A program made the translations under genes and the position numbers. Under the pieces are notes generated by a model that was given only the letters and a program-made list of their open reading frames with translations, had not been told where the DNA came from and ran no database searches. Of a stretch of DNA of 64,000 bases, positions 43,007 to 50,931 are shown one piece after another. The stretch comes from Streptomyces camelliae (GTDB lineage Bacteria > Actinomycetota > Actinomycetes > Streptomycetales > Streptomycetaceae): contig NZ_CP115300.1 in assembly GCF_027625935.1 (NCBI RefSeq), forward strand, positions 6,386,001-6,450,000, read 5' to 3'. Position 1 is the first letter of the stretch. Every line of letters begins with the position of its first letter.

Positions 43007-44073
43007 CCACTCCCCGGACAGAACACCTCGTCCTGCCCGGGGTCCTCACCGCCGGGCAGGCCGCCGCGACCGTCCGCGGCATCCTCGCCGTACAGCGGGA
43101 GGACGGCGCGATCCCGTGGTTCCGCGGGCACCACCTGGACCCCTGGGACCACACCGAGGCCGCGATGGCCCTGGACGCGGCCGGCGAGCACACGGCCGCC
43201 GAGCGGGCCTACGACTGGCTCGCCCGGCACCAGAACGAGGACGGCTCCTGGTACGCCGCCTACGCCGACGGCGCCCACGACGACGTCACCGACCGCGCCC
43301 GCGAGTCGAACTTCGTCGCCTACATAGCCGTCGGCGTCTGGCACCACTACCTCGCCACCGGCGACGACACGTTCCTGGACCGCATGTGGCCCACCGTGTA
43401 CGCGGCCGTGGAATGGGTGCTCAGGCTCCAGCAGCCCGGCGGCCAGATCGGCTGGCGGCGCGACGCCGACGGCACGCCCACCGCGGACGCGCTGCTCACC
43501 GGCAGTTCCTCGATCCACCACGCGTTGCGCTGCGCCCTCGCGATCGCCGAACAGCGCGAAGAGCCGCAGCCGGACTGGGAGTTGGCGGTCGGCGCACTGC
43601 GCCACGCGATCCGCCGCCACCCGGAGCGCTTCCTCGACAAGGACCGCTACTCGATGGACTGGTACTACCCGGTCCTCGGCGGCGCGCTGACCGGCGAGGA
43701 GGCCATGGCCCGCATCGCCGAGTCCTGGGACCGCTTCGTGGTGCCCGGCGTCGGCGTACGCTGCGTGGTCCCCAACCCCTGGGTCACCGGCGGCGAGTCC
43801 AGCGAACTCGCCCTCGCCCTGTGGGCGGTGGGGGAGTCCGACCGCGCCCTGACGATCCTCCAGTCCATCCAGCACCTGCGCGACCCGGACAGCGGCCTGT
43901 ACTGGACGGGATACGTCTTCGAGGACGACGCGATCTGGCCGCGCGAGCTGACCACGTGGACGGCGGGCTCCCTGCTGCTCGCGGTGGCCGCTCTCGGGGG
44001 TCACGAGGCGACGTGCGCGGTCTTCGGCGGGGAGCGGCTGCCGGCGGGGCTGGACCCGGACTGCTGCGGCTAG
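43003..44073 (+). CDS. Alpha/alpha-toroid protein (prenyltransferase/squalene-cyclase-like or glycosidase-like)
   Basis: The 356-residue soluble protein has toroid repeats with QREDGAIPWFRGHHLDPWDHTEAAMAL, RHQNEDGSWYAAYADG, RESNFVAYIAVGVWHHYL and DALLTGSSSIHHALRCAL. The DPWDH-type acidic motifs recall terpenoid cyclases, but the repeats also resemble six-hairpin glycosidases, so the chemistry is open. It ends the glycosyltransferase-methyltransferase operon (GTGA overlap). There is no signal peptide. Confidence 0.7.
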   Translation: MTTPRTEHLVLPGVLTAGQAAATVRGILAVQREDGAIPWFRGHHLDPWDHTEAAMALDAAGEHTAAERAYDWLARHQNEDGSWYAAYADGAHDDVTDRARESNFVAYIAVGVWHHYLATGDDTFLDRMWPTVYAAVEWVLRLQQPGGQIGWRRDADGTPTADALLTGSSSIHHALRCALAIAEQREEPQPDWELAVGALRHAIRRHPERFLDKDRYSMDWYYPVLGGALTGEEAMARIAESWDRFVVPGVGVRCVVPNPWVTGGESSELALALWAVGESDRALTILQSIQHLRDPDSGLYWTGYVFEDDAIWPRELTTWTAGSLLLAVAALGGHEATCAVFGGERLPAGLDPDCCG

Positions 44074-44083
44074 CCCACGGCCT

Positions 44084-44389
44084 TCAGCGCCGGTACAGGC
44101 GGCCCGCGACGGCGTGGCCCACGATCAGGTACACGACCGCCGCCAGGCCGTAGTCGCAGACCACCCGCGCCCACTCCTGGTCGAAGGTGAAGATGCCCTG
44201 GGACCAGCCCGCCAGCCACGTCGCCGCGTCGTGCACGAACCGGACCACACCGTTGGACCGGTTCGCATGCACCAGGAACAGCAGGATCCACAGGCCGATG
44301 ATCGCCGCCATGACGTCGGCGACGGTCGCGACGATCCTCCGGACCGGATGTGCGCCGTAGGAGCGATAGCGAGGGGTGACAGGGGTCAT
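44084..44389 (-). CDS. Small two-helix membrane protein
   Basis: The 101-residue protein has hydrophobic helices at about residues 22-40 and 82-96 with VADVMAAIIGLWILLFLV and YGLAAVVYLIVGHAVAG. It resembles small uncharacterised streptomycete membrane proteins. ATG 44389 follows GTAGG. It converges on the toroid gene with a 10-bp gap. Confidence 0.7.
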   Translation of the reverse strand: MTPVTPRYRSYGAHPVRRIVATVADVMAAIIGLWILLFLVHANRSNGVVRFVHDAATWLAGWSQGIFTFDQEWARVVCDYGLAAVVYLIVGHAVAGRLYRR

Positions 44390-44404
44390 ACCTACGGATT
44401 GCCG

Positions 44405-44572
44405 CAAAACGGGCAACGAAACCCGGACGATGAAAACCGAGCGGCGAAGCCCGAACGAGGAAACCCGGACGACGAAACCCGAACGAGGAAACCCGGACGA
44501 CGAAACCCGAACGGTGAGCCCCGGACCGTGTGACCCGAACGGTGAGACCCGGACCGTGTGACCCGAACGGCG
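44405..44572. repeat. Array of alternating 14-bp (28-bp) repeats
   Basis: About 11 units run through the divergent gap. From 44461 to 44516 the units alternate AAACCCGGACGACG and AAACCCGAACGAGG. From 44517 the pattern becomes a 28-bp unit (CCCGGACCGTGTG-ACCCGAACGGTG) twice. No gene is supported inside it; it lies upstream of both the small membrane protein and the lipoprotein gene. Confidence 0.9.
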
Positions 44573-44659
44573 TCCCCCGAGTGGCGCAGCCGGCCGCCTC
44601 GGGTGAGGCTGCCGGAGAAAGCAACCGCTCGGGGAGACGCGACCCGTCCGGAGGACCTC

Positions 44660-45232
44660 GTGCCCGCACCGATACGGCGCCTCTTCGTGGCGCTCACGCT
44701 CTGCACCGCCCTGCTGGCCGGCGCCACGGCCTGCGGCACCGGCGAGACGGCCAGTACGCGGGACACCGCGGCGCTCCAGGCCGTCCCCGCCGCCGACACC
44801 CCCAGCCCGACGACGTCCGCGCAACGGCAGAAGTTCGCCAAGACCCGGTTCGTGGCCAACGCGGGTCTCGCGGCCGGCGCGACCTACCAGTGGATCGTGA
44901 AGCCCTGGAAGGCGGGCGCGTTCAAGAAGGGCGCCAAGGGCCGCAAGTCGGCTCTGGTGAAGGCCGGTCTGGCCGGTGCCTTCACCTACAACCGCCTCAA
45001 GGCGGCCCAGCGCAACGCCCAGGGCGACCCCGCGCTCGCCAAGGCACTCGCACCGCTCGGCTCGGGCATCGACGCGCTGAAGAACCTGCCGGCGAAGCTC
45101 CGCAACGGTGACGACGGCGCGGTCAACTCCTTCAACGACACGATCAACAAGGTCAAGGGCGCGGGCGCCAGTGCGGGTGCCCCGGTCAAGGACCAGGTGC
45201 CCTCTGCGTCCCAGCTCGCCAAGGGCAGCTAG
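44660..45232 (+). CDS. Putative lipoprotein
   Basis: The 190-residue precursor starts at GTG 44660 behind GGAGG (six bases). It has an Arg-containing N-region, a hydrophobic core and an LLAGATAC lipobox-like end with Cys near residue 25, so it is probably lipid-anchored. The mature part is Ala/Lys/Gly-rich, with KTRFVANAGLAAGATYQWIVKPWKAGAFKKG and LAKALAPLGSGIDALKNLPAKL; I do not recognise the family. The stop is four bases from that of the convergent LLM gene. Confidence 0.75.
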   Translation: MPAPIRRLFVALTLCTALLAGATACGTGETASTRDTAALQAVPAADTPSPTTSAQRQKFAKTRFVANAGLAAGATYQWIVKPWKAGAFKKGAKGRKSALVKAGLAGAFTYNRLKAAQRNAQGDPALAKALAPLGSGIDALKNLPAKLRNGDDGAVNSFNDTINKVKGAGASAGAPVKDQVPSASQLAKGS

Positions 45233-45236
45233 ACCC

Positions 45237-46247
45237 CTAGGAGTTCAGCTCCGCCAGCACCCTGAGCGTGTGCGGGTCCGGTGAGACGGCCAGCAGGTCG
45301 GTCACCGGGCCCGCGCGCCATGCCGCCAGCCGCTCGGCGATCCGCGCACGCGGCCCGACCAGCGAGATCTCGTCGGCGAAGGCGTCCGGCACGGCCAGCA
45401 CGGCCTCCTCCCGCCGCCCGGCGAGGAACAGCTCCTGGATCCGCCGCGCCTGCCCCTCGTACCCCATACGGGCCATCAGATCGGCGTGGAAGTTGCGGGC
45501 CGCGTGCCCCATCCCGCCGATGTAGAAGCCGAGCATGGCCTTGACGGGCAGCAGCCCCTCGGCCACGTCGTCACACACCCGCACCTGGGCCAGCGGAGCC
45601 ACCATGAACCCCTCGGGCAGCTTCCGCACGGCCTCCCCGTACACCTCGGGCCGGCTCGGCGCCCAGTACAGCGGCAGCCAGCCGTCGGCGATCCGCACCG
45701 TCTGCGCCACGTTCTTCGGCCCCTCGGCGCCGAGCAGCACGGGCAGATCGGGCCGCAGCGGATGCGTGATGGACTTCAGCGGCCGGCCGAGCCCGGTCGC
45801 GTCCGGCCCCCGGTAGGGCAGCGGATGGAACCGCCCGTCCACTTCCACCGGCCCCTGCCGCTGCAGCACCTGCCGTACGACGTCCACGTACTCCCGGGTC
45901 GCGGTCAGCGGCGACTTCGGGAACGGGCGGCCGTACCAGCCCTCCACCACCTGCGGCCCGGACAGGCCGAGGCCGAGCAGCACGCGTCCGCCGGAGAGGT
46001 GATCCAGGGTGAGGGCGTGCATCGCGGTGGCGGCCGGGGTACGGGCGGCCATCTGGGCAACGCCCGTACCCAGTCTGATCGTCGACGTCCGCGCCGCGAT
46101 CCAGGTGAGCGGGGTGAAGGCGTCCGAGCCCCAGGACTCCGCCGTCCACACCGAGTCGTAGCCGAGCCGCTCCGCCTCGACGGCGAGCGGTACGTGCCGG
46201 GCGTCCGGCCCGCGTCCCCAGTACCCCAGTGCGAGCCCGAGCCGCAT
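45237..46247 (-). CDS. LLM-class F420-dependent oxidoreductase, Rv3520c-like
   Basis: The 336-residue TIM-barrel protein shows [96 protein letters not shown]-like segments, and [25 protein letters not shown]. This closely follows mycobacterial Rv3520c, a member of the KstR regulon. Such enzymes use the deazaflavin F420. ATG 46247 has AGGTGG upstream. A CTGAC-N5-GTCAG site lies 16 bp before the start codon. Confidence 0.87.
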   Translation of the reverse strand: [336 protein letters not shown]

Positions 46248-46262
46248 ACACCACCTGCTTCC

Positions 46263-46277
46263 TGACGGAACGTCAGA
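46263..46277. promoter_or_regulatory. CTGAC-N5-GTCAG motif
   Basis: CTGACGGAACGTCAG is an exact member of the recurring palindrome, placed just upstream of the LLM oxidoreductase start. Confidence 0.65.
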
Positions 46278-46306
46278 TAGCTGACCGGAAGCCGAGCGTA
46301 CGACAA

Positions 46307-46338
46307 CGGCCCCCCGCCCGGAAGGGCGAGGGGCCGTA
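46307..46338 (-). terminator. Hairpin terminator after the DUF5336-like gene
   Basis: ACGGCCCC/CCGCCC pairs with GGGCG/AGGGGCCGT around GGAA, with one bulge. It lies downstream of the minus-strand membrane-protein gene and upstream of the LLM promoter. Confidence 0.65.
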
Positions 46339-46356
46339 CGCCGTTGCTGCGCGAGG

Positions 46357-47214
46357 TCAGCCGCGCTGGATGCCGGAGGTGTCCTGGAGGACACCGCGGC
46401 GGCCGTCCTGGGTCTGCGCGATCAGCTGGGCACCGCGCTGCTCGACGGCCAAGTACCAGGTGCCCGGCGCCAGTTCGGCGATCGGGGTCGGCGAGCCGTC
46501 CTCCGCGAACAGCGGACGGGTCACCGGCACGGCGAACCAGAACGGCGAGAAGTCCGCAGCGGCCGGCTGAGCCGCCGCCGGAGCACCCTGCGCAGCCGGC
46601 TGCGGGGCCCCCTGCGCGGCCGGCTGCGGCTGCCCGAAGGGCTGACCCGGCTGCGGCTGGGCACCGTACGGCACCCCCGCGGCCGGGGCGCCCGGGTAGC
46701 CGTAACCGCCGGGCGGCTGGGCGCCGTAGGGCTGCGGGGCGGCCGGCTTCGGCGTCGGGAGCAGACCGGCCTGGAGCACCGGGACGAGCGGGGTGGCGAT
46801 GGCCGCTCCGGCCATGACCAGCGTGGCGATCAGGGCGAGGATCAGGCCCATGCCCGCGTCCGGACCGTCGTTGGACGAACCGATGTTGTTCGCGCCGCCG
46901 GCCGGGTCGATGACATTGCCGAGGGCACCGAGCGCGGCGACGACGGTGAACGCGGTGCCGGCCTGGACGAGTTCCAGCCCGGCCACCTTGCGGGGCTGCG
47001 GCAGGCCTCGGCCGAGGACGACGAGCGCGGCACCGATGATCCCCGCGAACACGACGCCGAGCAGGACCGGTCCGCTCTCCCAGAGGTTGGGCATGTCGAT
47101 GCCGCTGGCGCCATCGACGTTGTACGAGTAGTTGTCGAGGAACGACGCGATGAACAGCACCACCGCTGCTCCGATCACCACGCCGTCGCCTCTAGTGAGG
47201 GAGCGGATATTCAC
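46357..47214 (-). CDS. Four-helix membrane protein with Pro/Gln-rich tail (DUF5336-like)
   Basis: The 285-residue protein has four hydrophobic segments in residues 12-150 (GVVIGAAVVLFIASFLDNYS, VLLGVVFAGIIGAALVVLGR, FTVVAALGALGNV, GLILALIATLVMAGAAIATP). A long Pro/Gln/Gly/Ala tail and a short C-terminal globular end (FWFAVPVTRPLF, TWYLAVEQRGAQLIAQTQDGR) follow. It resembles actinobacterial DUF5336-like proteins of unknown role. GTG 47214 follows AAGGA at six bases. Confidence 0.75.
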   Translation of the reverse strand: MNIRSLTRGDGVVIGAAVVLFIASFLDNYSYNVDGASGIDMPNLWESGPVLLGVVFAGIIGAALVVLGRGLPQPRKVAGLELVQAGTAFTVVAALGALGNVIDPAGGANNIGSSNDGPDAGMGLILALIATLVMAGAAIATPLVPVLQAGLLPTPKPAAPQPYGAQPPGGYGYPGAPAAGVPYGAQPQPGQPFGQPQPAAQGAPQPAAQGAPAAAQPAAADFSPFWFAVPVTRPLFAEDGSPTPIAELAPGTWYLAVEQRGAQLIAQTQDGRRGVLQDTSGIQRG

Positions 47215-47299
47215 TTCAGGTCCTTCGTAGGTCGTCTCTCGTCGTCGGTAGACACTACCGTCCGCAAGATCCAGCCGTCCGGCCGTATCCACCCGCCGG

Positions 47300-48253
47300 T
47301 CACGACCCGCGCAGGAAACTCACGATTCCGTCAGAGATTCCTTGCGCCGCCCGCTGCCGCCAGGCGCCGCTGGTCAGCAGTGCCGCGTCCTTGCTATCGC
47401 GCATGTTGCCGCACTCGATGAACACCTTGGGAACCGTTGACAGATTGAGACCACCCAGGTCCGTACGTGTGACGAGACCGGTACCTTTGCCGACGTAGTT
47501 GGACGGCGGCTCACCGGTGTCGCGCACGAAGTTCCCGGCGACGCGCGTGCCCAGGTCGCGGGAGGGGCCGACGATGTTCCGGGTGTCGGCGGCACCGGCG
47601 TGCACGGACCCCGGCAGGATGACGTGGAAGCCCCGGTCGCCCTCCGCGGAGCCGTCGGCGTGGATGGAGATCGCCGCGTCGGCATGGGCGGCGTTCCCGA
47701 ACCGGGCCCGCTCGTCCACACACGGCCCCCACGCCGGGCTGTCCCCGTCATGGGTCAGCTTCACCGTGGCGCCCTGCTTCTCCAGCAGCGTGCGCAGCCG
47801 GTGGGCGACGTCGAGGGTGAACCGGGCCTCGGTGTAACCGTCGTTGGTGGACGTCCCGGTGGTGTCGCACTCCTTCTTGTTCGTCCCGATGTCGACCTGG
47901 CGGTTGATCTCGGTGGCGTGCTGGAAGTTGCCGGGATTGTGCCCGGGGTCGATGACCACGACCTTGCCCGCCAGCGGCCCGGCCCCGCCGCCGGCCGCGG
48001 CCTTGCCGTCGTCGCCGGGGGAACCGTCGGGGGAGGCCGAGCGGACCGGCGGAGAGGCGGAGTAAGGGGAGTGCGGGGAGGCCGACGCGGCGGAGGCCGT
48101 ACGGCCGGACGCCCCGTTCCCGCCCCCGACCGCCTCATACACCACCCAGCCGAGCAGCGCACCGGGCACCAGCGCGGCGAGCGCCACGGTCATGGGGCCG
48201 CGCCGGGGTCGGCGGGTCTGCGGGGGTTCGAATTCCGGGCCTGTGTACGACAC
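47300..48253 (-). CDS. N-acetylmuramoyl-L-alanine amidase (Amidase_3)
   Basis: The 317-residue protein has one N-terminal membrane helix (about 22-42) with a Ser/Pro/Gly-rich linker and an extracellular Amidase_3 domain: VVVIDPGHNPGNFQH with the first zinc His, TEARFTLDVAHRLRTLLEKQG, ISIHADGS with the second zinc His and VFIECGNMRDSKDA with the catalytic Glu. It cleaves the stem peptide from muramic acid. GTG 48253 gives the family-sized protein; its ribosome site is weak and the promoter-like TTAGAGT nearby may mean a short leader. Confidence 0.88.
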   Translation of the reverse strand: MSYTGPEFEPPQTRRPRRGPMTVALAALVPGALLGWVVYEAVGGGNGASGRTASAASASPHSPYSASPPVRSASPDGSPGDDGKAAAGGGAGPLAGKVVVIDPGHNPGNFQHATEINRQVDIGTNKKECDTTGTSTNDGYTEARFTLDVAHRLRTLLEKQGATVKLTHDGDSPAWGPCVDERARFGNAAHADAAISIHADGSAEGDRGFHVILPGSVHAGAADTRNIVGPSRDLGTRVAGNFVRDTGEPPSNYVGKGTGLVTRTDLGGLNLSTVPKVFIECGNMRDSKDAALLTSGAWRQRAAQGISDGIVSFLRGS

Positions 48254-48275
48254 GTCTGCGACTCTAACCGGGGCC

Positions 48276-48932
48276 TCAGATCCCCGCCCGCGTTCGGCGC
48301 AGGACACGGAGCGAACCGGTGACGGAGACCTCCTCGAACGCCCCGGACGCGAGAGCCCGCAGATACACCCGGTACGGCGCCTGTCCGGTGAACTCGTCCT
48401 CGGGCTCCGGGAAGACGTCGTGGATGACGAGGAAGCCCCCCTCGGCGACGTGCGGCGCCCAGCCCTCGTAGTCGGCGCCGGCGTGCTCGTCGGTGTGGCC
48501 GCCGTCGACGAAGACGAGGCCGAGCGGGGAGTTCCAGATCGCCGCGATCTGCGGGGAACGGCCCACGAGGGCGATCACGTGCTCCTCCAACCCCGCCTTG
48601 AACAGCGTGCGGCGGAACGTCGGCAGCGTGTCCATCAGCCCCACCTCGGGGTCCACGGTCGCCGGATCGTGGTAGTCCCACCCCGGCTGCTGCTCCTCAC
48701 TGCCCCGGTGGTGATCGACGGTCAGCGCACCGACCCCGGCCGCCCGAGCCGCATCGGCGAGCAGCACGGTGGACCGCCCGCAGTACGTCCCGACCTCAAG
48801 CAACGGCAACCCCAGCCGCCCCGCCTCCACAGCCACCGCGTAGAGAGCCAGCCCCTCGTCCACGGGCATGAACCCCTTGGCCGCTTCGAACGCGGCCAGG
48901 ATCTCGGGCTTGGGGGTGGTGGCGGCGGACAT
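48276..48932 (-). CDS. Class I SAM-dependent methyltransferase (Methyltransf_24-like)
   Basis: The 218-residue protein has LLEVGTYCGRSTVLLADAAR for the SAM loop, ALTVDHHRGSEEQQPGWDYHD for the ribose acid, LVFVDGGHTDEHAGADYEGW and GGFLVIHDVFPEP. This is the cephalosporin-hydroxylase/Methyltransf_24 arrangement, usually acting on sugars or small molecules. ATG 48932 follows GGAAGGACC. It is probably co-transcribed with the amidase gene 22 bp downstream. Confidence 0.82.
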   Translation of the reverse strand: MSAATTPKPEILAAFEAAKGFMPVDEGLALYAVAVEAGRLGLPLLEVGTYCGRSTVLLADAARAAGVGALTVDHHRGSEEQQPGWDYHDPATVDPEVGLMDTLPTFRRTLFKAGLEEHVIALVGRSPQIAAIWNSPLGLVFVDGGHTDEHAGADYEGWAPHVAEGGFLVIHDVFPEPEDEFTGQAPYRVYLRALASGAFEEVSVTGSLRVLRRTRAGI

Positions 48933-48977
48933 GGGGTCCTTCCGGTTCGTACGACGTTTCCGGCCACCCATGCTGCC

Positions 48978-49009
48978 GCACCCCCGGCCACTTGTGTGAC
49001 CGGGGGTGC
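48978..49009 (-). terminator. Terminator after the MFS gene
   Basis: GCACCCCCGGCCAC pairs with GTGACCGGGGGTGC around TTGT, giving a near-perfect 14-bp stem 14 bases past the MFS stop on the minus strand. Confidence 0.8.
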
Positions 49010-49022
49010 GTGCAACGCCCTG

Positions 49023-50768
49023 CTAGGCGCTCACAACCTCCCCCGGCAACGAAAGATCCAGCTCGACAGCCCGCTCCTCACCGGAATGCGTGGCGGAAGA
49101 GGCGAGCGGACCGTGCCCCGGCGCCTTCGCGGCCAGCACATACGCACCCGAGCCAGGTACTGCCAGGGCATACGTGCCGTCCGTCTCGGAGAGAGTCGCT
49201 CCGGCCTGCCGCCCCCGCCGGTCGATCAGCGTGACCTTGGCCCGCGCGACAGGAACACCGGAGGCGTCCAGAACCCGCCCGCGGAACCCCCGCAGCACCT
49301 CCTCGGCCTGCTCCAGCACGGCGTCCTCCTCACTGCTGGCCCGCAGTTGAACGTGCTGCTGAGCCGGCCGGCCGGCCTTCGGCAGGAACAGCGCCAGCAG
49401 CAGGCCCACCGCGACCGCGGCCGTGGCGATGAGGAAGGACACCCGGAAGCCGTGCATGGTCGGGATCGCGATGCCGCCCACGTTGTTCGCCGTGTTGGCC
49501 AGCACCATGCCGATGACGGCGCTCGACACCGACGTACCGATGGACCGCATCAGCGTGTTCAGGCCGTTGGCCGCGCCGGTCTCCGAGGCGGGCACGGCAC
49601 CCACGATCAGCGCCGGCAGGGACGAGTAGGCGAGACCGATGCCCGCGCCGAGGACGACGGACGTGACGATGGTCTGCCAGGCCGCGTCCATCAGGCCGAG
49701 GCCGCCGCCGTAGCCGAGCGCGATGATCAGCAGGCCGAGGATCAGGGTGGTCTTCGGGCCGTAGCGGGCGGACAGGCGGGCGTAGACCGGAGCCGTGAAC
49801 ATCATCGTCAGGCCCAGCGGGGCCACGCACAGGCCCGCGACGACCATGGACTGGCCGAGGCCGTAGCCGGTGGCCTTCGGCAGCTGGAGCAGCTGGGGCA
49901 GGACGAGCGAGACGACGTAGAAGGCGACGCCGACCATGATCGACGCGAGGTTGGTGAAGAGGACGGCCGGGCGCGCGGTGGTGCGCAGGTCGACCAGGGG
50001 TGCCTCGACCCGCAGTTCGAACAGGCCCCACAGGACGAGGACGACGACCGCCGCGCCGAACAGGCCGAGCGTGGTGCCGGAGGACCAGCCCCAGTCGCTG
50101 CCCTTGGTGATCGGCAGCAGGAGCAGCACCAGGCCGGTGGACAGGCCGAGCGCGCCCACCAGGTCGAAGGAGCCCTCGGCGCGCATCGGCGACTCGGGTA
50201 CGACGATCAGGGTGAGGGTGATGGCGATGACGCCGAGGCCGGCGGCGCCGTAGAAGAGGGCGTGCCAGTTCGTGTGCTGCGCGACCAGTGCGGCGGCGGG
50301 CAGCGCGAGACCGCCGCCGACGCCGATGGAGGAGCTCATCAGGGCCATGGCCGAGCCGAGCTTCTCGCGGGGCAGCATGTCGCGCATGAGGCCGATGCCG
50401 AGCGGGATCGCGCCCATGGCGAAGCCCTGCAGCGTACGGCCGACGATCATGGTGAGCAGCTGGCTGGTGAGCGCGCTGACCAGGGCACCGACCACCATGA
50501 CGGCGAGGCTGAGGATCAGCATCCGCCGCTTGCCGTACAGGTCGCCGAGGCGGCCCATGATCGGGGTGGCGACGGCGCCGGACAGCAGGGTCGAGGTCAG
50601 TACCCAGGTGGCGTTGCTGGGGGCGGTGCTCAGCAGCTGCGGCAGGTCCTTGATGACCGGCACGAGCAGCGTCTGCATCACCGCGACGACGATGCCCGCG
50701 AAGGCGAGCACGGGCACTACGGCCCCGCTCGCCCTCCGGGCCGGCTGGTCGGTCGTCGTGTGGGTCAT
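49023..50768 (-). CDS. MFS exporter with C-terminal carboxypeptidase-regulatory-like domain
   Basis: The 581-residue protein has a DHA2-type transporter in residues 15-475 (ATWVLTSTLLSGAVATPIMGRLGDLYGKRRML, SIGVGGGLALPAAALV). After a short linker, a beta-sandwich of the CarboxypepD_reg/Cna-B type occupies about 505-581: GRVLDASGVPVARAKVTLIDRRGRQ, TLSETDGTYALAVPGSGAYVLAAKAPGH. The extra domain would face the cytoplasm if the transporter has 14 helices; its role is unknown. ATG 50768 has GGGGAGG nine bases upstream. It is divergent from the Ltp thiolase. Confidence 0.85.
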   Translation of the reverse strand: MTHTTTDQPARRASGAVVPVLAFAGIVVAVMQTLLVPVIKDLPQLLSTAPSNATWVLTSTLLSGAVATPIMGRLGDLYGKRRMLILSLAVMVVGALVSALTSQLLTMIVGRTLQGFAMGAIPLGIGLMRDMLPREKLGSAMALMSSSIGVGGGLALPAAALVAQHTNWHALFYGAAGLGVIAITLTLIVVPESPMRAEGSFDLVGALGLSTGLVLLLLPITKGSDWGWSSGTTLGLFGAAVVVLVLWGLFELRVEAPLVDLRTTARPAVLFTNLASIMVGVAFYVVSLVLPQLLQLPKATGYGLGQSMVVAGLCVAPLGLTMMFTAPVYARLSARYGPKTTLILGLLIIALGYGGGLGLMDAAWQTIVTSVVLGAGIGLAYSSLPALIVGAVPASETGAANGLNTLMRSIGTSVSSAVIGMVLANTANNVGGIAIPTMHGFRVSFLIATAAVAVGLLLALFLPKAGRPAQQHVQLRASSEEDAVLEQAEEVLRGFRGRVLDASGVPVARAKVTLIDRRGRQAGATLSETDGTYALAVPGSGAYVLAAKAPGHGPLASSATHSGEERAVELDLSLPGEVVSA

Positions 50769-50876
50769 TGAGTCGAGGCCTCCCCGTCGGAATAAGTGCT
50801 CGGTAAACCTCGTATGCACAGGCAACTATTCCGTTGCTTCGAGCCCCTAACGAATCCTTGACCCGCTCATGGGTTT

Positions 50877-50891
50877 CTGACTCGGCGTCAG
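50877..50891. promoter_or_regulatory. CTGAC-N5-GTCAG motif
   Basis: CTGACTCGGCGTCAG is an exact member of the recurring palindrome, 41 bp before the thiolase start codon. Confidence 0.65.
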
Positions 50892-50905
50892 GTCTGGTGA
50901 GTTTA

Positions 50906-50919
50906 TGTAACGCGTTCTA
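50906..50919. promoter_or_regulatory. KstR consensus operator, exact match
   Basis: TGTAACGCGTTCTA fits TNNAACNNGTTNNA exactly and ends 13 bp before the thiolase ATG, overlapping the likely core promoter. Confidence 0.7.
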
Positions 50920-50931
50920 ATCTGACGCGCC

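Noticed and set aside
44405..44572. Possible CRISPR array
   Set aside because: The repeats are 14/28 bp and directly contiguous; there are no unique spacers and no cas genes.
48220..48245. tRNA T-arm-like GGTTCGAATTCC
   Set aside because: No acceptor, D or anticodon arms fit around it, and it codes for the N-terminus of the amidase (EFEPPQ region).
48192..50771. An 859-codon plus-strand open frame
   Set aside because: It is antisense to the methyltransferase and MFS genes and yields Gln/Arg/Gly/His-rich nonsense typical of shadow frames.
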